From NCBI RefSeq assembly GCF_030412015.1, contig NZ_JASNRD010000024.1, positions 4,391 to 65,009 of the forward strand: 60,619 nt of DNA, in the 5' to 3' direction. Shown piece by piece: positions 41,412-50,093 of the stretch. The DNA is from Massilia sp. YIM B02763 (GTDB lineage Bacteria; Pseudomonadota; Gammaproteobacteria; Burkholderiales; Burkholderiaceae_D). Made by a program: the position numbers and the translations under genes. Below the pieces are notes generated by a model. It was not told where the DNA came from. It worked only from the letters and a program-made list of their open reading frames with translations, and searched no databases. Positions within the stretch are counted from its first letter, which is position 1; each line of letters starts with the position of its first letter.

Positions 41412-42218
41412 ATGCCCGGCCAACCCTACCGCCATGTCTACCAGGACGACGACCCCGCCCCGCTGGTGCGCACCGCGCGCGGCCGGCGCACGCTGGAATT
41501 CACGCCCGGCGACATCCAGAGCGAGATGCTGCTGTCGCGTCCGTACGCGCTGACGCTGGCCTACCTGCGCGCCATGATGTGCTTCGTGCTGTTCGTGCCG
41601 CGCCCGCGACATATCGTGATGGTGGGCCTGGGCGGCGGCTCGCTCGTCAAGTTCTGCCGGCGCCACTTTCCCGGCACGCGCATCACCGTCATCGAACTGC
41701 GCGCCGACGTCATCGCGCTGCGCGAACAATTCCACGTGCCGCCCGACGACGACTGCCTCTCCGTCGTCCACGCCGATGCCGCCGACTACCTGCCGCGCCT
41801 GGCCGGCCAGGCCGACGTGCTGCTGCTCGACGGCTTCGACGCCGCCGGCCTGCCGCCGCGCCTGGCCGACGCCGCCTTCTACGCCGACTGCAGGCGCGCG
41901 CTGCGGCCCGGCGGCGTGCTGGTCGCCAACGTCTTCAGCTACGACCCGCGCCACGATGCCGTGCTGGCCGCGCTCGGCGCCGTGTTCGACGGCCGCGTCT
42001 GCGCTCCCCGCGGCGTCGCGGGCAACAACCGCATCGTGTTCGCCGTCGCCGGCGGCGCGGCCACGCCGGCAGCCCCCATGCAGCGCTGCCTGGCCCGCCG
42101 CGGCGGCCTGGGAGCGGGATGGTTGAATCGGCTAGGCGTGCGCCTGGTACTTGCCTGGATCATAATGCGGACTGTCCTGCCCCTGCCACAGAGGGAACGC
42201 GCCCGTCCCGGCAGCTGA
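41412..42218 (+). CDS. Spermidine synthase-like SAM-fold protein
   Basis: A 268-residue protein of the spermine/spermidine synthase superfamily. The Rossmann motif MVGLGGGSLVKF (about 73-84), the acidic ribose-binding residue in ITVIELRADV, and VHADAADYL are present. LLLDGFDAAGLPPRL stands where true SpeE enzymes have DPxGPA. Lack of a clear polyamine-site motif suggests a related aminopropyl- or methyltransferase of unknown substrate. The start at 41412 (MPGQPYRHVY) excludes an upstream frame that is antisense to the GGDEF gene. Confidence 0.78.
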   Translation: MPGQPYRHVYQDDDPAPLVRTARGRRTLEFTPGDIQSEMLLSRPYALTLAYLRAMMCFVLFVPRPRHIVMVGLGGGSLVKFCRRHFPGTRITVIELRADVIALREQFHVPPDDDCLSVVHADAADYLPRLAGQADVLLLDGFDAAGLPPRLADAAFYADCRRALRPGGVLVANVFSYDPRHDAVLAALGAVFDGRVCAPRGVAGNNRIVFAVAGGAATPAAPMQRCLARRGGLGAGWLNRLGVRLVLAWIIMRTVLPLPQRERARPGS

Positions 42219-42342
42219 CGATTTGTTTGCGGAAACAGGGGTTTCTGTGACAAACTGGCGCCCGCATTTGCTGCTTCTAAGCAAGCTATCGTTCCCTGGG
42301 AACCGGCGGTCGCCGGCCTCCCGTAACCCATAGGAAGCCTGG

Positions 42343-44730
42343 ATGTCGCGTCGCCGACCGCCGTTTTCGTTTACGCCCGCGGCTGCCCTCACGCTCGTGG
42401 GCGGCCTGGTCGCGACAGCCGTGCTGACGGCTGCCGTCGGCCGCCTCGAATTCGACAAGGAGGCGCTTGCCTTCGCCCAGGACAGCGTCGTGCGCGTCGC
42501 CGCCCTGCAGCAGGGCATGGCGCAGGCGACGGCGTCCGGCGCGGCCGGACCGGGGGCGGAGAAGCTGGCGCGGGAGACGCTGACGCGTGCCGGCCTCGCG
42601 GGCGACGACCGCGTGCTGCTGCGCCTGTACGCCGGCCGCCAGGCCCTGCCCGCCAGCCTCGTCTTCGCCAACGACGCCCAGGCCGTGGCGCCGTCCTTCG
42701 TCCTGCCCTCGCTGCACTGGTTGAGCGGCGGCCACGAGGGCCACGCGCTGCACGGCTTTTCGGCCGGCGGCCAGGACTGGACCGTCGAGACGCTGGCGGC
42801 GCCGCACACCTGGACCGGCACCCACCTCGCCTCGACGCTGCTGCTGGGCGGCGGCATCCTGTCCACGCTGCTGCTGTGCGCCTTCGTGCAGGCGACCGGC
42901 CAACGCGCGCGTCGGGTGCAGGAACTGGTGCAGGAACGCACGGCCGATCTCAAGCTGACGAACCAGCGCCTGATCGACGACATGCTGGCGCGCAAGGAAA
43001 CGGAAAAGGCCCTGCAGGAAAGCGAGCAGCGCTTCCGCCAGCTGGTGGCCATGTCATCGGACTGGTACTGGGAACAGGACGAGCAGTTCCGCTTCGTGTC
43101 GGTGACGGGCGACTTCACGGAAAAATCCGGCATCGGCATCGAGCGCGTGCTCGGCAAGTCGCGCTGGGACTACGTGCCCGCGCTGGTGGACACGGAGCTG
43201 GGCCGCGAGCACCGCGCCTGCCTGGAAGCGCACGAGCCGTTCCGCAACCTCGAATACCGCGCCGTCGACGACGACGGCCAGGAACGCTGGTTCTGCATCA
43301 ACGGCCAGCCCGTGTTCGACGAGGACGGACGCTTCGCCGGCTACCGCGGCACCGGCAGCGACATCACCGCGCGCAAGATGACGGAACAGCGCGTGCACCA
43401 CGTGGCCCAGCACGACGTGCTGACGGGCCTGCCCAACCGCTCGCTGCTGCAGGACCGCCTGGGCCAGGCCGTCGCCTACGCCAACCGCAGCGGCCGCCCC
43501 GTGTGGGTGATGCTCATCGACCTGGACCGCTTCAAGTTCGTCAACGACAGCATGGGCCACAAGGCCGGCGACGTGCTGCTGATGACGGTCGCCGCGCGCC
43601 TGCGCGGGGCCCTGCGCGACAGCGACACGGTGGCGCGCCTGTCCGGCGACGAATTCGTGGCCATCCTGTCCGAACACCGCGACGAGCCGCTCACCCCCGA
43701 CATCGTGCAGCGCCTGATGGATGCGGTGGCGCAGCCGGTCATGCTGGGCACCAAGGAATTCTTCGTCACCTGCAGCATCGGCGTGGCCGTCTACCCGAGC
43801 GACGGCACCCCGTCCGAGAACCTGATCGAGCACGCCGACATCGCCATGTACCGTGCCAAGAAACTGGGCCGCAACAACTTCCAGTTCTACACGCCGGCCA
43901 TGAACGAGGAATCGCTGGAGCGCGTGCGCATCGAGAGCGCGCTGCGCAACGCGCTGGAACGCAACGAATTCGTGCTGCACTACCAGCCGCAGGTCGACCT
44001 CAAGACGGGCCAGATCGTCGGCATGGAGGCGCTGATCCGCTGGAAGCATCCGGAGCTGGGCATGGTGCCGCCGGGCCGCTTCGTCGGCGTGGCCGAGGAC
44101 ACGGGCTTGATCGTCCCCATCGGCGCCTGGGTGATGCGCACCGCCGCTGCCCAGAACAAGGCCTGGCAGGATGCCGGCCTGGGCCGGCTGCGCGTGGCCG
44201 TGAACCTGTCGGCACGCCAGTTCGCATCGAGCGATCTGCTGGACAACATCGAATCGGTGCTGAACGACACGGGCCTGGATCCCGCCTGCCTGGAGCTGGA
44301 ACTGACGGAAAGCCTGTTCATGAGCGACGTGACGCCGGCGGTGGAACTGCTGCACCGCATGAAGTCGCTGGGCGTGAACTTGTCGATCGACGACTTCGGC
44401 ACCGGCTACTCGAGCTTCTCCTACCTGTCGCGCTTCCCCATCGACGTGCTCAAGATCGACCGCTCCTTCGTCAACGACATCGGCCACGACGCCAACGACG
44501 CCGCGATCGTCGCCTCCATCATCGCGCTGGCGCACAACCTGCGCCTGTCCGTGATCGCCGAGGGCGTGGAGACGGCCGAGCAGCTCGACTACCTGCGCCA
44601 CCAGGGCTGCGACGAAATGCAGGGATATTACTTCTCGCGTCCGCTGCCGGCCCAGGAATTCGAGCAGCTGCTGCGCCAGCGCCGCGGCCTGGCGATGCTG
44701 GAAGACGAGACGCCTGCCGCGGCCGCTTGA
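42343..44730 (+). CDS. PAS-GGDEF-EAL c-di-GMP signalling protein
   Basis: A 795-residue bifunctional-type protein. Helix 12-31, a periplasmic loop, helix 162-181 and a coiled linker lead into a PAS/PAC domain (about 230-345). The GGDEF domain (about 355-515) has the signature SGDEF, compatible with cyclase activity. The EAL domain (about 535-780) has EALIRW, ELTES, DDFGTGYSS and VIAEGVE, all motifs of active phosphodiesterases. It probably switches between making and breaking c-di-GMP on a periplasmic or PAS cue, with outputs such as pili and matrix. Single gene. Confidence 0.93.
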   Translation: MSRRRPPFSFTPAAALTLVGGLVATAVLTAAVGRLEFDKEALAFAQDSVVRVAALQQGMAQATASGAAGPGAEKLARETLTRAGLAGDDRVLLRLYAGRQALPASLVFANDAQAVAPSFVLPSLHWLSGGHEGHALHGFSAGGQDWTVETLAAPHTWTGTHLASTLLLGGGILSTLLLCAFVQATGQRARRVQELVQERTADLKLTNQRLIDDMLARKETEKALQESEQRFRQLVAMSSDWYWEQDEQFRFVSVTGDFTEKSGIGIERVLGKSRWDYVPALVDTELGREHRACLEAHEPFRNLEYRAVDDDGQERWFCINGQPVFDEDGRFAGYRGTGSDITARKMTEQRVHHVAQHDVLTGLPNRSLLQDRLGQAVAYANRSGRPVWVMLIDLDRFKFVNDSMGHKAGDVLLMTVAARLRGALRDSDTVARLSGDEFVAILSEHRDEPLTPDIVQRLMDAVAQPVMLGTKEFFVTCSIGVAVYPSDGTPSENLIEHADIAMYRAKKLGRNNFQFYTPAMNEESLERVRIESALRNALERNEFVLHYQPQVDLKTGQIVGMEALIRWKHPELGMVPPGRFVGVAEDTGLIVPIGAWVMRTAAAQNKAWQDAGLGRLRVAVNLSARQFASSDLLDNIESVLNDTGLDPACLELELTESLFMSDVTPAVELLHRMKSLGVNLSIDDFGTGYSSFSYLSRFPIDVLKIDRSFVNDIGHDANDAAIVASIIALAHNLRLSVIAEGVETAEQLDYLRHQGCDEMQGYYFSRPLPAQEFEQLLRQRRGLAMLEDETPAAAA

Positions 44731-44840
44731 TTACACTGCAATATTTACATTTGGTCTATTTATTTGTAGCCCAAACGACATCGTTCTTCTACAATAGCCG
44801 GTAGCGCTTTAGCAAGCTTCAGCAAACCTAGGCAAAACCC

Positions 44841-45056
44841 ATGAAGATGAACGAGATGAACAGCGCGACCGCCACCGCAGCCGCGCGGCGCCGCCCGCGG
44901 ACCGACATGCGCACCCGCGACCTGGTGAACCAGGCGGTGGGGTCGATCCCGACCCTGGGCCTGCAGCGCGCCGCCGAATTCCTGGCGGCGATGAACGTGC
45001 CGGCCGAGATCGCCGTGCGCACCCTGGTCTATCCGGAGCGCCGGCGCGCCAGCTGA
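44841..45056 (+). CDS. Conserved small basic protein, 71 residues
   Basis: Not recognised. A basic N-terminal third (AAARRRPRTDMRTRD) is followed by a predicted helical part (LGLQRAAEFLAAMNVPAEIAVRTL) and a basic tail. The ATG at 44841 is the first of several methionines, with a weak ribosome site. A TACAAT -10-like box at 44790-44795 would give a leader of about 45 bases. The sequence looks coding because of its low stop density and codon bias. A regulatory or DNA-binding role is only a guess. Confidence 0.6.
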   Translation: MKMNEMNSATATAAARRRPRTDMRTRDLVNQAVGSIPTLGLQRAAEFLAAMNVPAEIAVRTLVYPERRRAS

Positions 45057-45077
45057 GCGCATCGCAGCGCAGCGGAC

Positions 45078-45452
45078 TCAGCGCGGCTGCGGTTCCTGGG
45101 CGGCGATGTCGGCCAGCGATTCGCGGCCGCGCGCGGTCAGTTCGAAGCCGCCTTCGGCCCGTTCGGCGATGTGCGATTTGCGGCTGAGGAACTGGACGAC
45201 GTCGGCATCGACGGGAGCCGCGGCATCGGCCTCGAGGGCGCGCAGGGCCTGCACGCAGCGGCGCAGGAACAGCAGTTCGGCGCCCTGCTCGGTCAGCGAC
45301 AGGCTGCCGTTGCGCGCATACTGGATCAGCTTCAGGCCCGACAGGCGCTTGGCGTTGCGGCCGACGCAGGCGTTGACGCGGTCGCTCGTGGCGCCGCGCC
45401 GGATGAATGCGAGGGCGTCGTATTCGTCGCCCGTCAGTTTCAGGTTTTTCAT
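45078..45452 (-). CDS. Hypothetical protein with winged-helix-like features
   Basis: A 124-residue protein. The first half (KLTGDEYDALAFIRRGATSDRVNACVGRNAKRLSGLKLIQYARNGSLSLTEQG pattern) has the rhythm of a winged helix with a turn before the wing. The second half (about 70-120) repeats a similar pattern ending FELTARGRESLADI. The start was set at 45452 (MKNLKLTG). No DNA target or partner is evident. Followed on the same strand, upstream, by a tiny membrane protein gene. Confidence 0.65.
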   Translation of the reverse strand: MKNLKLTGDEYDALAFIRRGATSDRVNACVGRNAKRLSGLKLIQYARNGSLSLTEQGAELLFLRRCVQALRALEADAAAPVDADVVQFLSRKSHIAERAEGGFELTARGRESLADIAAQEPQPR

Positions 45453-45534
45453 TACCGCTTTCGATAGGAACAAGCCCGCCATGGTAACGGCGGCGAGCCT
45501 GCCGGGCAACTCCCGCTTGCCCGTCTTCCCGTCT

Positions 45535-45672
45535 TCAGCGCATCGCGCGCATGGTGGCCCAGACCAGGCTCAGCCCGGTCAACACACCGAGGGCCAGCGC
45601 GGCCTGCATGCGGCGCGAGCCGAACATCGTGTTGCGGCCCAAATAAATCTTGTTGTGCAAGGTGGTGCTCAT
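45535..45672 (-). CDS. Very small single-span membrane protein, 45 residues
   Basis: Starts MSTTLHNKIYLGRNTM and has one hydrophobic helix (about 23-41). AAAAGGAG lies before the ATG, and a perfect TATAAT (minus strand, 45717-45722) stands about 45 bases upstream. Both are good signs of real expression. Not recognised. Confidence 0.6.
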   Translation of the reverse strand: MSTTLHNKIYLGRNTMFGSRRMQAALALGVLTGLSLVWATMRAMR

Positions 45673-45880
45673 GGGGTCTCCTTTTCAACGTTGTTCGACG
45701 GCTTGACGATAAAGCCATTATAAAAACTTTCCTGCCGCGCCATGCGCGCGCGTCCCGAAAGTCTTTCACAATGCATCTTCAGGGCAACATTTCCAAGGCA
45801 GCGGCGGAGCCTATCGGGCGCCGTGGCAACGTGCGGGCTGTTAGGATCGCGTCAACATCGACCACTCCAAGGAGCACGCC

Positions 45881-46084
45881 ATGGCACCATCGAAAGTGAA
45901 ACCGGACCCCGCGGCATCGGGCCCGGCCAACCTGCACGAAGCCGACATCGGCAGCGGCGAACGCACGCCGGCCCAGCAGGAAACCGACCAGATGATCAAG
46001 GAAATCCCGACGCGCGGCCACGGCAACCGGCAGGATGCCGGCGACGCGGGCAACCAGCAGAAGCAGGATTCATCGAAAGGCTGA
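45881..46084 (+). CDS. Small hydrophilic protein, 67 residues
   Basis: A highly polar, probably disordered protein rich in Gly, Asn, Gln and Asp (DIGSGERTPAQQETDQ, GNRQDAGDAGNQQKQD), with no hydrophobic stretch. AAGGAG lies before the ATG at 45881. Similar to the stress-type hydrophilic small proteins that are common in Massilia-like genomes, but no named family is claimed. Confidence 0.65.
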   Translation: MAPSKVKPDPAASGPANLHEADIGSGERTPAQQETDQMIKEIPTRGHGNRQDAGDAGNQQKQDSSKG

Positions 46085-46105
46085 TTGTAGCGGCCAGCGT
46101 TCGAG

Positions 46106-46134
46106 CCGTCGCCCCTGCCTTCGCAGGGCGACGT
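46106..46134. repeat. REP-like palindrome, copy D (single arm)
   Basis: CGTCGCCC and GGGCGACG flank CTGCCTTCGCA, giving one hairpin of the same family as copies A to C but without the second arm. It sits between two convergent small genes and could act as a terminator. Confidence 0.6.
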
Positions 46135-46156
46135 TCGTCATGCATTGACTTTGCGT

Positions 46157-46324
46157 TCACGCCGCCTTGACTGGCGGCTGGGGCTGGTCCGGCTCTTCCA
46201 CCGGCGCGCGTGCCGGCGCCGGCACGTCGTCCGGGTCGGGACGCGGATCCGGCGGCGGCAGGTCGGGGTCCGGGGTGGTATGGGCGCGCAGTGGCGATCG
46301 CGCTTCCTGGTCCTGCAGATTCAT
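46157..46324 (-). CDS. Small proline-rich acidic protein, 55 residues
   Basis: A disordered-type protein with the repeat PDPDLPPPDPRPDPDDVPAP in its middle and no hydrophobic segment. GGAGGA stands before the ATG at 46324. Probably cotranscribed with the next small gene upstream (38-base gap). Not recognised. Confidence 0.6.
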   Translation of the reverse strand: MNLQDQEARSPLRAHTTPDPDLPPPDPRPDPDDVPAPARAPVEEPDQPQPPVKAA

Positions 46325-46362
46325 GCTTGTTCCTCCATCGCGAATCTCGATGCCGCGGCCGC

Positions 46363-46542
46363 TCAGCGGCGGTGCTTCTGCTTGGCGCCGCCGCCGGCGC
46401 CCGTGTCCTTGCCCGCCTTGACGGCGCTCTTGGCATCGTGGCTGCTCTTTTCCGGCTTGCCGGCACGGCTCTTGGCCATCTCCTCTTCGGACATGGTGGC
46501 CGACTGCTTGTTCTGGTTACCGCTGGATTTCGATTGGCTCAT
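46363..46542 (-). CDS. Small hydrophilic Lys/Ser-rich protein, 59 residues
   Basis: Starts MSQSKSSGNQNKQ, has a central SEEEMAKSRAGKPEKSSHDAKSAVKAGKD segment and ends with a basic GGGAKQKHRR tail. Composition resembles stress-response hydrophilins such as KGG-type proteins, but no clear GGFA(A/S)-type repeat is present. AAGGAG lies before the ATG at 46542. Leftward pair with the proline-rich gene, divergent from the hydrolase gene. Confidence 0.65.
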   Translation of the reverse strand: MSQSKSSGNQNKQSATMSEEEMAKSRAGKPEKSSHDAKSAVKAGKDTGAGGGAKQKHRR

Positions 46543-46666
46543 GGCGTTCTCCTTCCGTTGACACCGTTGACGTTGGGTGCAGCCTAGCATGGAAGATCGG
46601 GCCCGGTTTTTCAATCGTGCGCAGGCTGCTATAGTGGCGCATTGCCACTCATCCATTTGCCGACCG

Positions 46667-47560
46667 ATGCGCCGCCTGCTTCCCCTGCTGTTCGCCACCG
46701 CCGTCGCGTGCGCCGGCACCGTCCACGCCGCCCCGATGAAACTGTCCGACTACATGGCCCTGAGCGGGCCGGCGCCGAGCGCCACCTTCCACTACGGCAG
46801 CGCGCCGTCGCAATACGCCGAACTGTTCCTTCCCGAAGGCAAGGGACCGTTTCCGGTCGCCATCCTCGTGCACGGCGGCTGCTGGACCAGGGAGTTCGGC
46901 GGCATCGTCCAGCTGCGCAATATGGCCGGCGCGCTGGCGCGGCGCGGCATCGCGTCGTGGAACGTGGAATACCGCCGTGTCGACGAGGCGGGCGGCGGCT
47001 ATCCCGGCACCTACCAGGACATGAACGCGGCGCTGGACCTGCTGGCGCGCGAAGCCAAGCACCATCCGCTCGACCTGCGGCGCCTGGCCGCGGTGGGCCA
47101 CTCGGCCGGCGGCCAGCTGGTGCAGTGGCTGGCGGCGCGGCCGCGCATTCCCGCGTCGAGCCCCCTGTACCACCCGGACGCCCTGCCCGTGCGCCAGGTC
47201 GTCAGCCTGGGCGGCCTGGCCGACCTGCGCCGCGAAGCGGCCCTGATCCAGACCAGCTGCGAGCGCAGCACCGAGCAGCTGGCGGGCACGCCCAGCAAGG
47301 CGCGGCCCGACGTGTTTTCCGACACCAATGCCGGCGACCTGATGCCGAACGGCAGCCGCACGATCCTCGTGACGGGCGAGCTGGACACGATCTCGCCGCC
47401 GCGCGTGGCGCACGACTTCGCGGCCCGGGCCAAGGCCGCCGGCGATGCCGCCGAGGTCGTCATCCTGCCGGGCGCCAGCCATTACGACGAAGTGGCGGCC
47501 ACCTCGCCGTCGTGGCCGCTGGTGCTGCAGGCGATCGAATCGGCCTTGTCCGGAAAATAA
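46667..47560 (+). CDS. Exported alpha/beta hydrolase
   Basis: A 297-residue serine hydrolase of the dienelactone hydrolase/BD-FAE (esterase-lipase) type. A signal peptide covers about 1-23 (ends VHAAP). The oxyanion motif HGGCW is near residue 78, and the nucleophile is in GHSAGGQ (about residue 147). The aspartate is near TGELDTISPP and the histidine in ASHYDE. The start at 46667 fits the signal peptide; TATAGT at 46630-46635 may be its -10 box. Natural substrate unknown (ester, arylformamide or similar). Confidence 0.87.
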   Translation: MRRLLPLLFATAVACAGTVHAAPMKLSDYMALSGPAPSATFHYGSAPSQYAELFLPEGKGPFPVAILVHGGCWTREFGGIVQLRNMAGALARRGIASWNVEYRRVDEAGGGYPGTYQDMNAALDLLAREAKHHPLDLRRLAAVGHSAGGQLVQWLAARPRIPASSPLYHPDALPVRQVVSLGGLADLRREAALIQTSCERSTEQLAGTPSKARPDVFSDTNAGDLMPNGSRTILVTGELDTISPPRVAHDFAARAKAAGDAAEVVILPGASHYDEVAATSPSWPLVLQAIESALSGK

Positions 47561-47632
47561 GTCCCGTGGCCGCTTGACGCGAGACAGCGGCAGGCGCTCA
47601 ATTGCCCTTCGCTTGTCCCCGCGGTGGCTCCT

Positions 47633-47932
47633 TCAGTCGCCCCAGTCGATGCGCCGGGCAAGGCGCTGCTCGAGCACGACGTCGCCCTGGGCCACGGCCA
47701 CGCAGGGCAGGATATGGCCTTCGCGTTTTTCGTCGAGGGACAGCCCCGGCCACTCGATCGTGTGGCGCACGCTCCCCGACTGCACGCGGCAGATGCAGGT
47801 GCGGCACGTACCGTTGCGGCAGGAACTGGGCAGCTCGATGCCGGCTTGCTCGGCCGCATGCAGGATCGTGACGCCCTCCTCGGCCGTAAACGACCAGCCT
47901 GACGGCTGGAGGGTAATGGTCGCTGTGCTCAT
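47633..47932 (-). CDS. 2Fe-2S ferredoxin
   Basis: A 99-residue plant-type ferredoxin. Cysteines C38, C43 and C46 (SCRNGTCRTC) and C77 (ILPCVAV) form the CX4CX2CX30C cluster ligands; C48 is extra. It carries electrons to an oxygenase or desaturase in the cytoplasm. The start was set at 47932 (MSTATITL) because the upstream extension is Ala/Gly-rich and has no ribosome site. Converges with the hydrolase gene. No partner reductase is adjacent. Confidence 0.9.
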   Translation of the reverse strand: MSTATITLQPSGWSFTAEEGVTILHAAEQAGIELPSSCRNGTCRTCICRVQSGSVRHTIEWPGLSLDEKREGHILPCVAVAQGDVVLEQRLARRIDWGD

Positions 47933-48077
47933 GCCGGCGATTGTACCCGCTGCGGCTGTTGCACCGGCAGCGTCCGCGGGCGGGCCGGCCATGCCGGCTG
48001 CATGGGTTCGTTCGCGCACAGACCCTGTATTTGCAGATAATTAATCTGGGCTCATGGAAGCAAGCAATAGGAAGCCC

Positions 48078-49109
48078 ATGAAACAGCACAGCATCCCCCT
48101 CCTCGCCGCCCTGCTGGGCGCCCTGGCCGTCGTGCCGGCCCAGGCACGCCAGGCGCAAGCCGCCGCGCCGCAAGCGCAGCAGACCCAACAACCGCAGCAG
48201 CCCCAACAAGCGCAGCCGGCCGCGAACCAGGCGCAGGACCCGGCGGCTGCGCAAGCCCAGGCCGCCGAATTCGAACGCCTGCTGCGCGCCCAGGTACTGC
48301 TGGACCGCGCCCATTTCTCGCCCGGCGAGATCGACGGCGCCTACGGCTCGAACATGCGCCAGGCCCTGTCCGGCTTCCAGAAGGCGCGCAACTTGCCCGT
48401 CACCGGCAAGCTCGACGACGTCACCTGGAACGCCCTGAACGCCGACGCCGCACCCACGCTGCTGAACTACACGCTGGCCGACAGCGACGTCGCCGGCCCG
48501 TTCCAGCCGATCCCGAACGACATGATGGACAAGGCCAAGCTGTCCACGCTCGGCTACGCGACGCCCGTCGAGGGACTCGGCGAAAAATTCCACGCCAGCC
48601 CCGCGCTGCTGGAAAAGCTCAATCCGGGCAAGCCGCTGGGCCAGCTGGGCACGCAGATCCTGGTGCCGAACGTGGTCGGCACGGCGCCGCTGCCTCCGGC
48701 CGCGCGCGTCGTGGTGTCCAGGGACGCGCGCGTGCTGTGGCTGCAGGATGCGGCGGGCACCACGCTGGCCCAGTACCCCGTGTCGACCGGCAGCGAGCAC
48801 GATCCGCTGCCGATCGGCCTGTGGAAGATCGAGGGCGTGCACCGCAACCCGACCTACCACTACAACCCCAAGCTGTTCTGGGACGCCCAGCCGGGCGACA
48901 AGAAGGCGACCGTCGCCGCCGGCCCCAACAACCCGGTCGGCGTGGTCTGGATCGACCTGTCCAAGCCGCACTACGGCATCCACGGCACCCCGGTGCCGTC
49001 GATGATCGGCAAGACGGAGTCGCACGGCTGCATCCGCCTGACCAACTGGAGCGCGGCGGAAGTCGCGGGACTGGTGCAGGCCGGTACCGAGGTCGCGCTG
49101 CAGGACTGA
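48078..49109 (+). CDS. L,D-transpeptidase with peptidoglycan-binding domain
   Basis: A 343-residue exported enzyme that makes 3-3 cross-links or attaches proteins to peptidoglycan. The signal peptide ends near VPAQA. A Gln/Ala/Pro-rich linker (about 25-60), a PG_binding_1 domain (about 70-125) and a LysM-like part (about 150-195) precede the YkuD domain. The catalytic motif HYGIHG...SHGCIRLTN carries the active-site cysteine near residue 322. The AGGAAG site favours the start at 48078 over 48054. Single gene. Confidence 0.92.
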   Translation: MKQHSIPLLAALLGALAVVPAQARQAQAAAPQAQQTQQPQQPQQAQPAANQAQDPAAAQAQAAEFERLLRAQVLLDRAHFSPGEIDGAYGSNMRQALSGFQKARNLPVTGKLDDVTWNALNADAAPTLLNYTLADSDVAGPFQPIPNDMMDKAKLSTLGYATPVEGLGEKFHASPALLEKLNPGKPLGQLGTQILVPNVVGTAPLPPAARVVVSRDARVLWLQDAAGTTLAQYPVSTGSEHDPLPIGLWKIEGVHRNPTYHYNPKLFWDAQPGDKKATVAAGPNNPVGVVWIDLSKPHYGIHGTPVPSMIGKTESHGCIRLTNWSAAEVAGLVQAGTEVALQD

Positions 49110-49164
49110 CGCTTCCGGCCAGCGCCGGGCGAATCATTGATCACCCAAGCAAGAGGAGAAGACG

Positions 49165-49857
49165 ATGAAATGGCTGATGACTTTCCTGCTCGGCGTGCTG
49201 GTCGGCGCCGGCGGCCTGTTCGCCTGGCTGCGCCAGATGCCGCATGAGGACGCCGCCACGGCCCAGGTGGCCACGGGCGCCCTGCCGGCCCCGCCCGGCC
49301 CCAGCCTGGAAGCCCAGTTGCCGCCGGCGCCGAAGGTGACGCCCGACCTGACGGAACTGGACCTGCCGCTGCGCCCGGCCAGCATGGACGCGCTGACGCC
49401 GGCCGCGAACGCGGTCCCTGCCGTGGCGCCGGGCAAGCTGATGGTGCCTGTCGACGGCATCGCGTTCAAGCAGCTGAGCGACACCTACGACCAGCCGCGC
49501 GGCAGCGAACGCCACCACGAGGCGCTCGACATCCTGGCACCGAAAGGCACGAAGGTGTTCGCCACCGCGGACGGCAAGGTCGCCAAGCTGTTCACCAGCA
49601 AGCCGGGCGGCCTGACCGTCTACCAGTTCGATCCCACCGAGAAGTACGCCTATTACTACGCCCACCTGGACCGCTACGCCGAGGGCCTGCAGGAAGGCGC
49701 GACGGTCAAGCGCGGCGACCTGATCGGCTACGTCGGCACCACCGGCAACGCGGCGCCGGATACGCCGCACCTGCACTTCGCCGTGTTCGAGCTGACGCCA
49801 GAAAAGCAGTGGTGGAAGGGGACGCCCGTGAATCCGTATCCACTACTGGCGGAATAG
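49165..49857 (+). CDS. M23 family peptidoglycan endopeptidase
   Basis: A 230-residue protein anchored or exported by an N-terminal hydrophobic segment (about 3-22). A proline-rich linker follows, then a LytM/M23 domain (about 100-225). The zinc ligands lie in RHHEALDI (H117, D121) and HLHF (about 201-203). It cleaves peptide cross-links or activates amidases. It follows the L,D-transpeptidase gene by about 55 bases on the same strand, which suggests a cell-wall pair. The ribosome site is AGAGGAGA. Confidence 0.92.
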   Translation: MKWLMTFLLGVLVGAGGLFAWLRQMPHEDAATAQVATGALPAPPGPSLEAQLPPAPKVTPDLTELDLPLRPASMDALTPAANAVPAVAPGKLMVPVDGIAFKQLSDTYDQPRGSERHHEALDILAPKGTKVFATADGKVAKLFTSKPGGLTVYQFDPTEKYAYYYAHLDRYAEGLQEGATVKRGDLIGYVGTTGNAAPDTPHLHFAVFELTPEKQWWKGTPVNPYPLLAE

Positions 49858-49945
49858 CACGGTGCCGCATCCGATACTGGGTCGCATGTTCGCTTCCCGG
49901 GCGTGGGATTCTTCATCGAAATGTCAAATTAAACCGTCATAATTG

Positions 49946-49975
49946 TTGACTTTCAGAAATACTTCGATCTAAGAT
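49946..49975 (+). promoter_or_regulatory. Promoter of the 50.1 kb hypothetical gene
   Basis: TTGACT (49946-49951), an 18-base spacer and TAAGAT (49970-49975) lie in a notably AT-rich stretch (49920-50000) that contrasts with the rest of the window. No gene lies in the 236-base gap 49858-50093. Confidence 0.5.
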
Positions 49976-50093
49976 ATTTCTAGTTTGCACTAATTCAACA
50001 CCATGACGGGCTCGCGACGTGCTGTTTTTTGGACGCCGCACCCAGGGCGCACTCGACAATGTATCGGTGATTCTCATCCGGGAGCTGAGCAAT

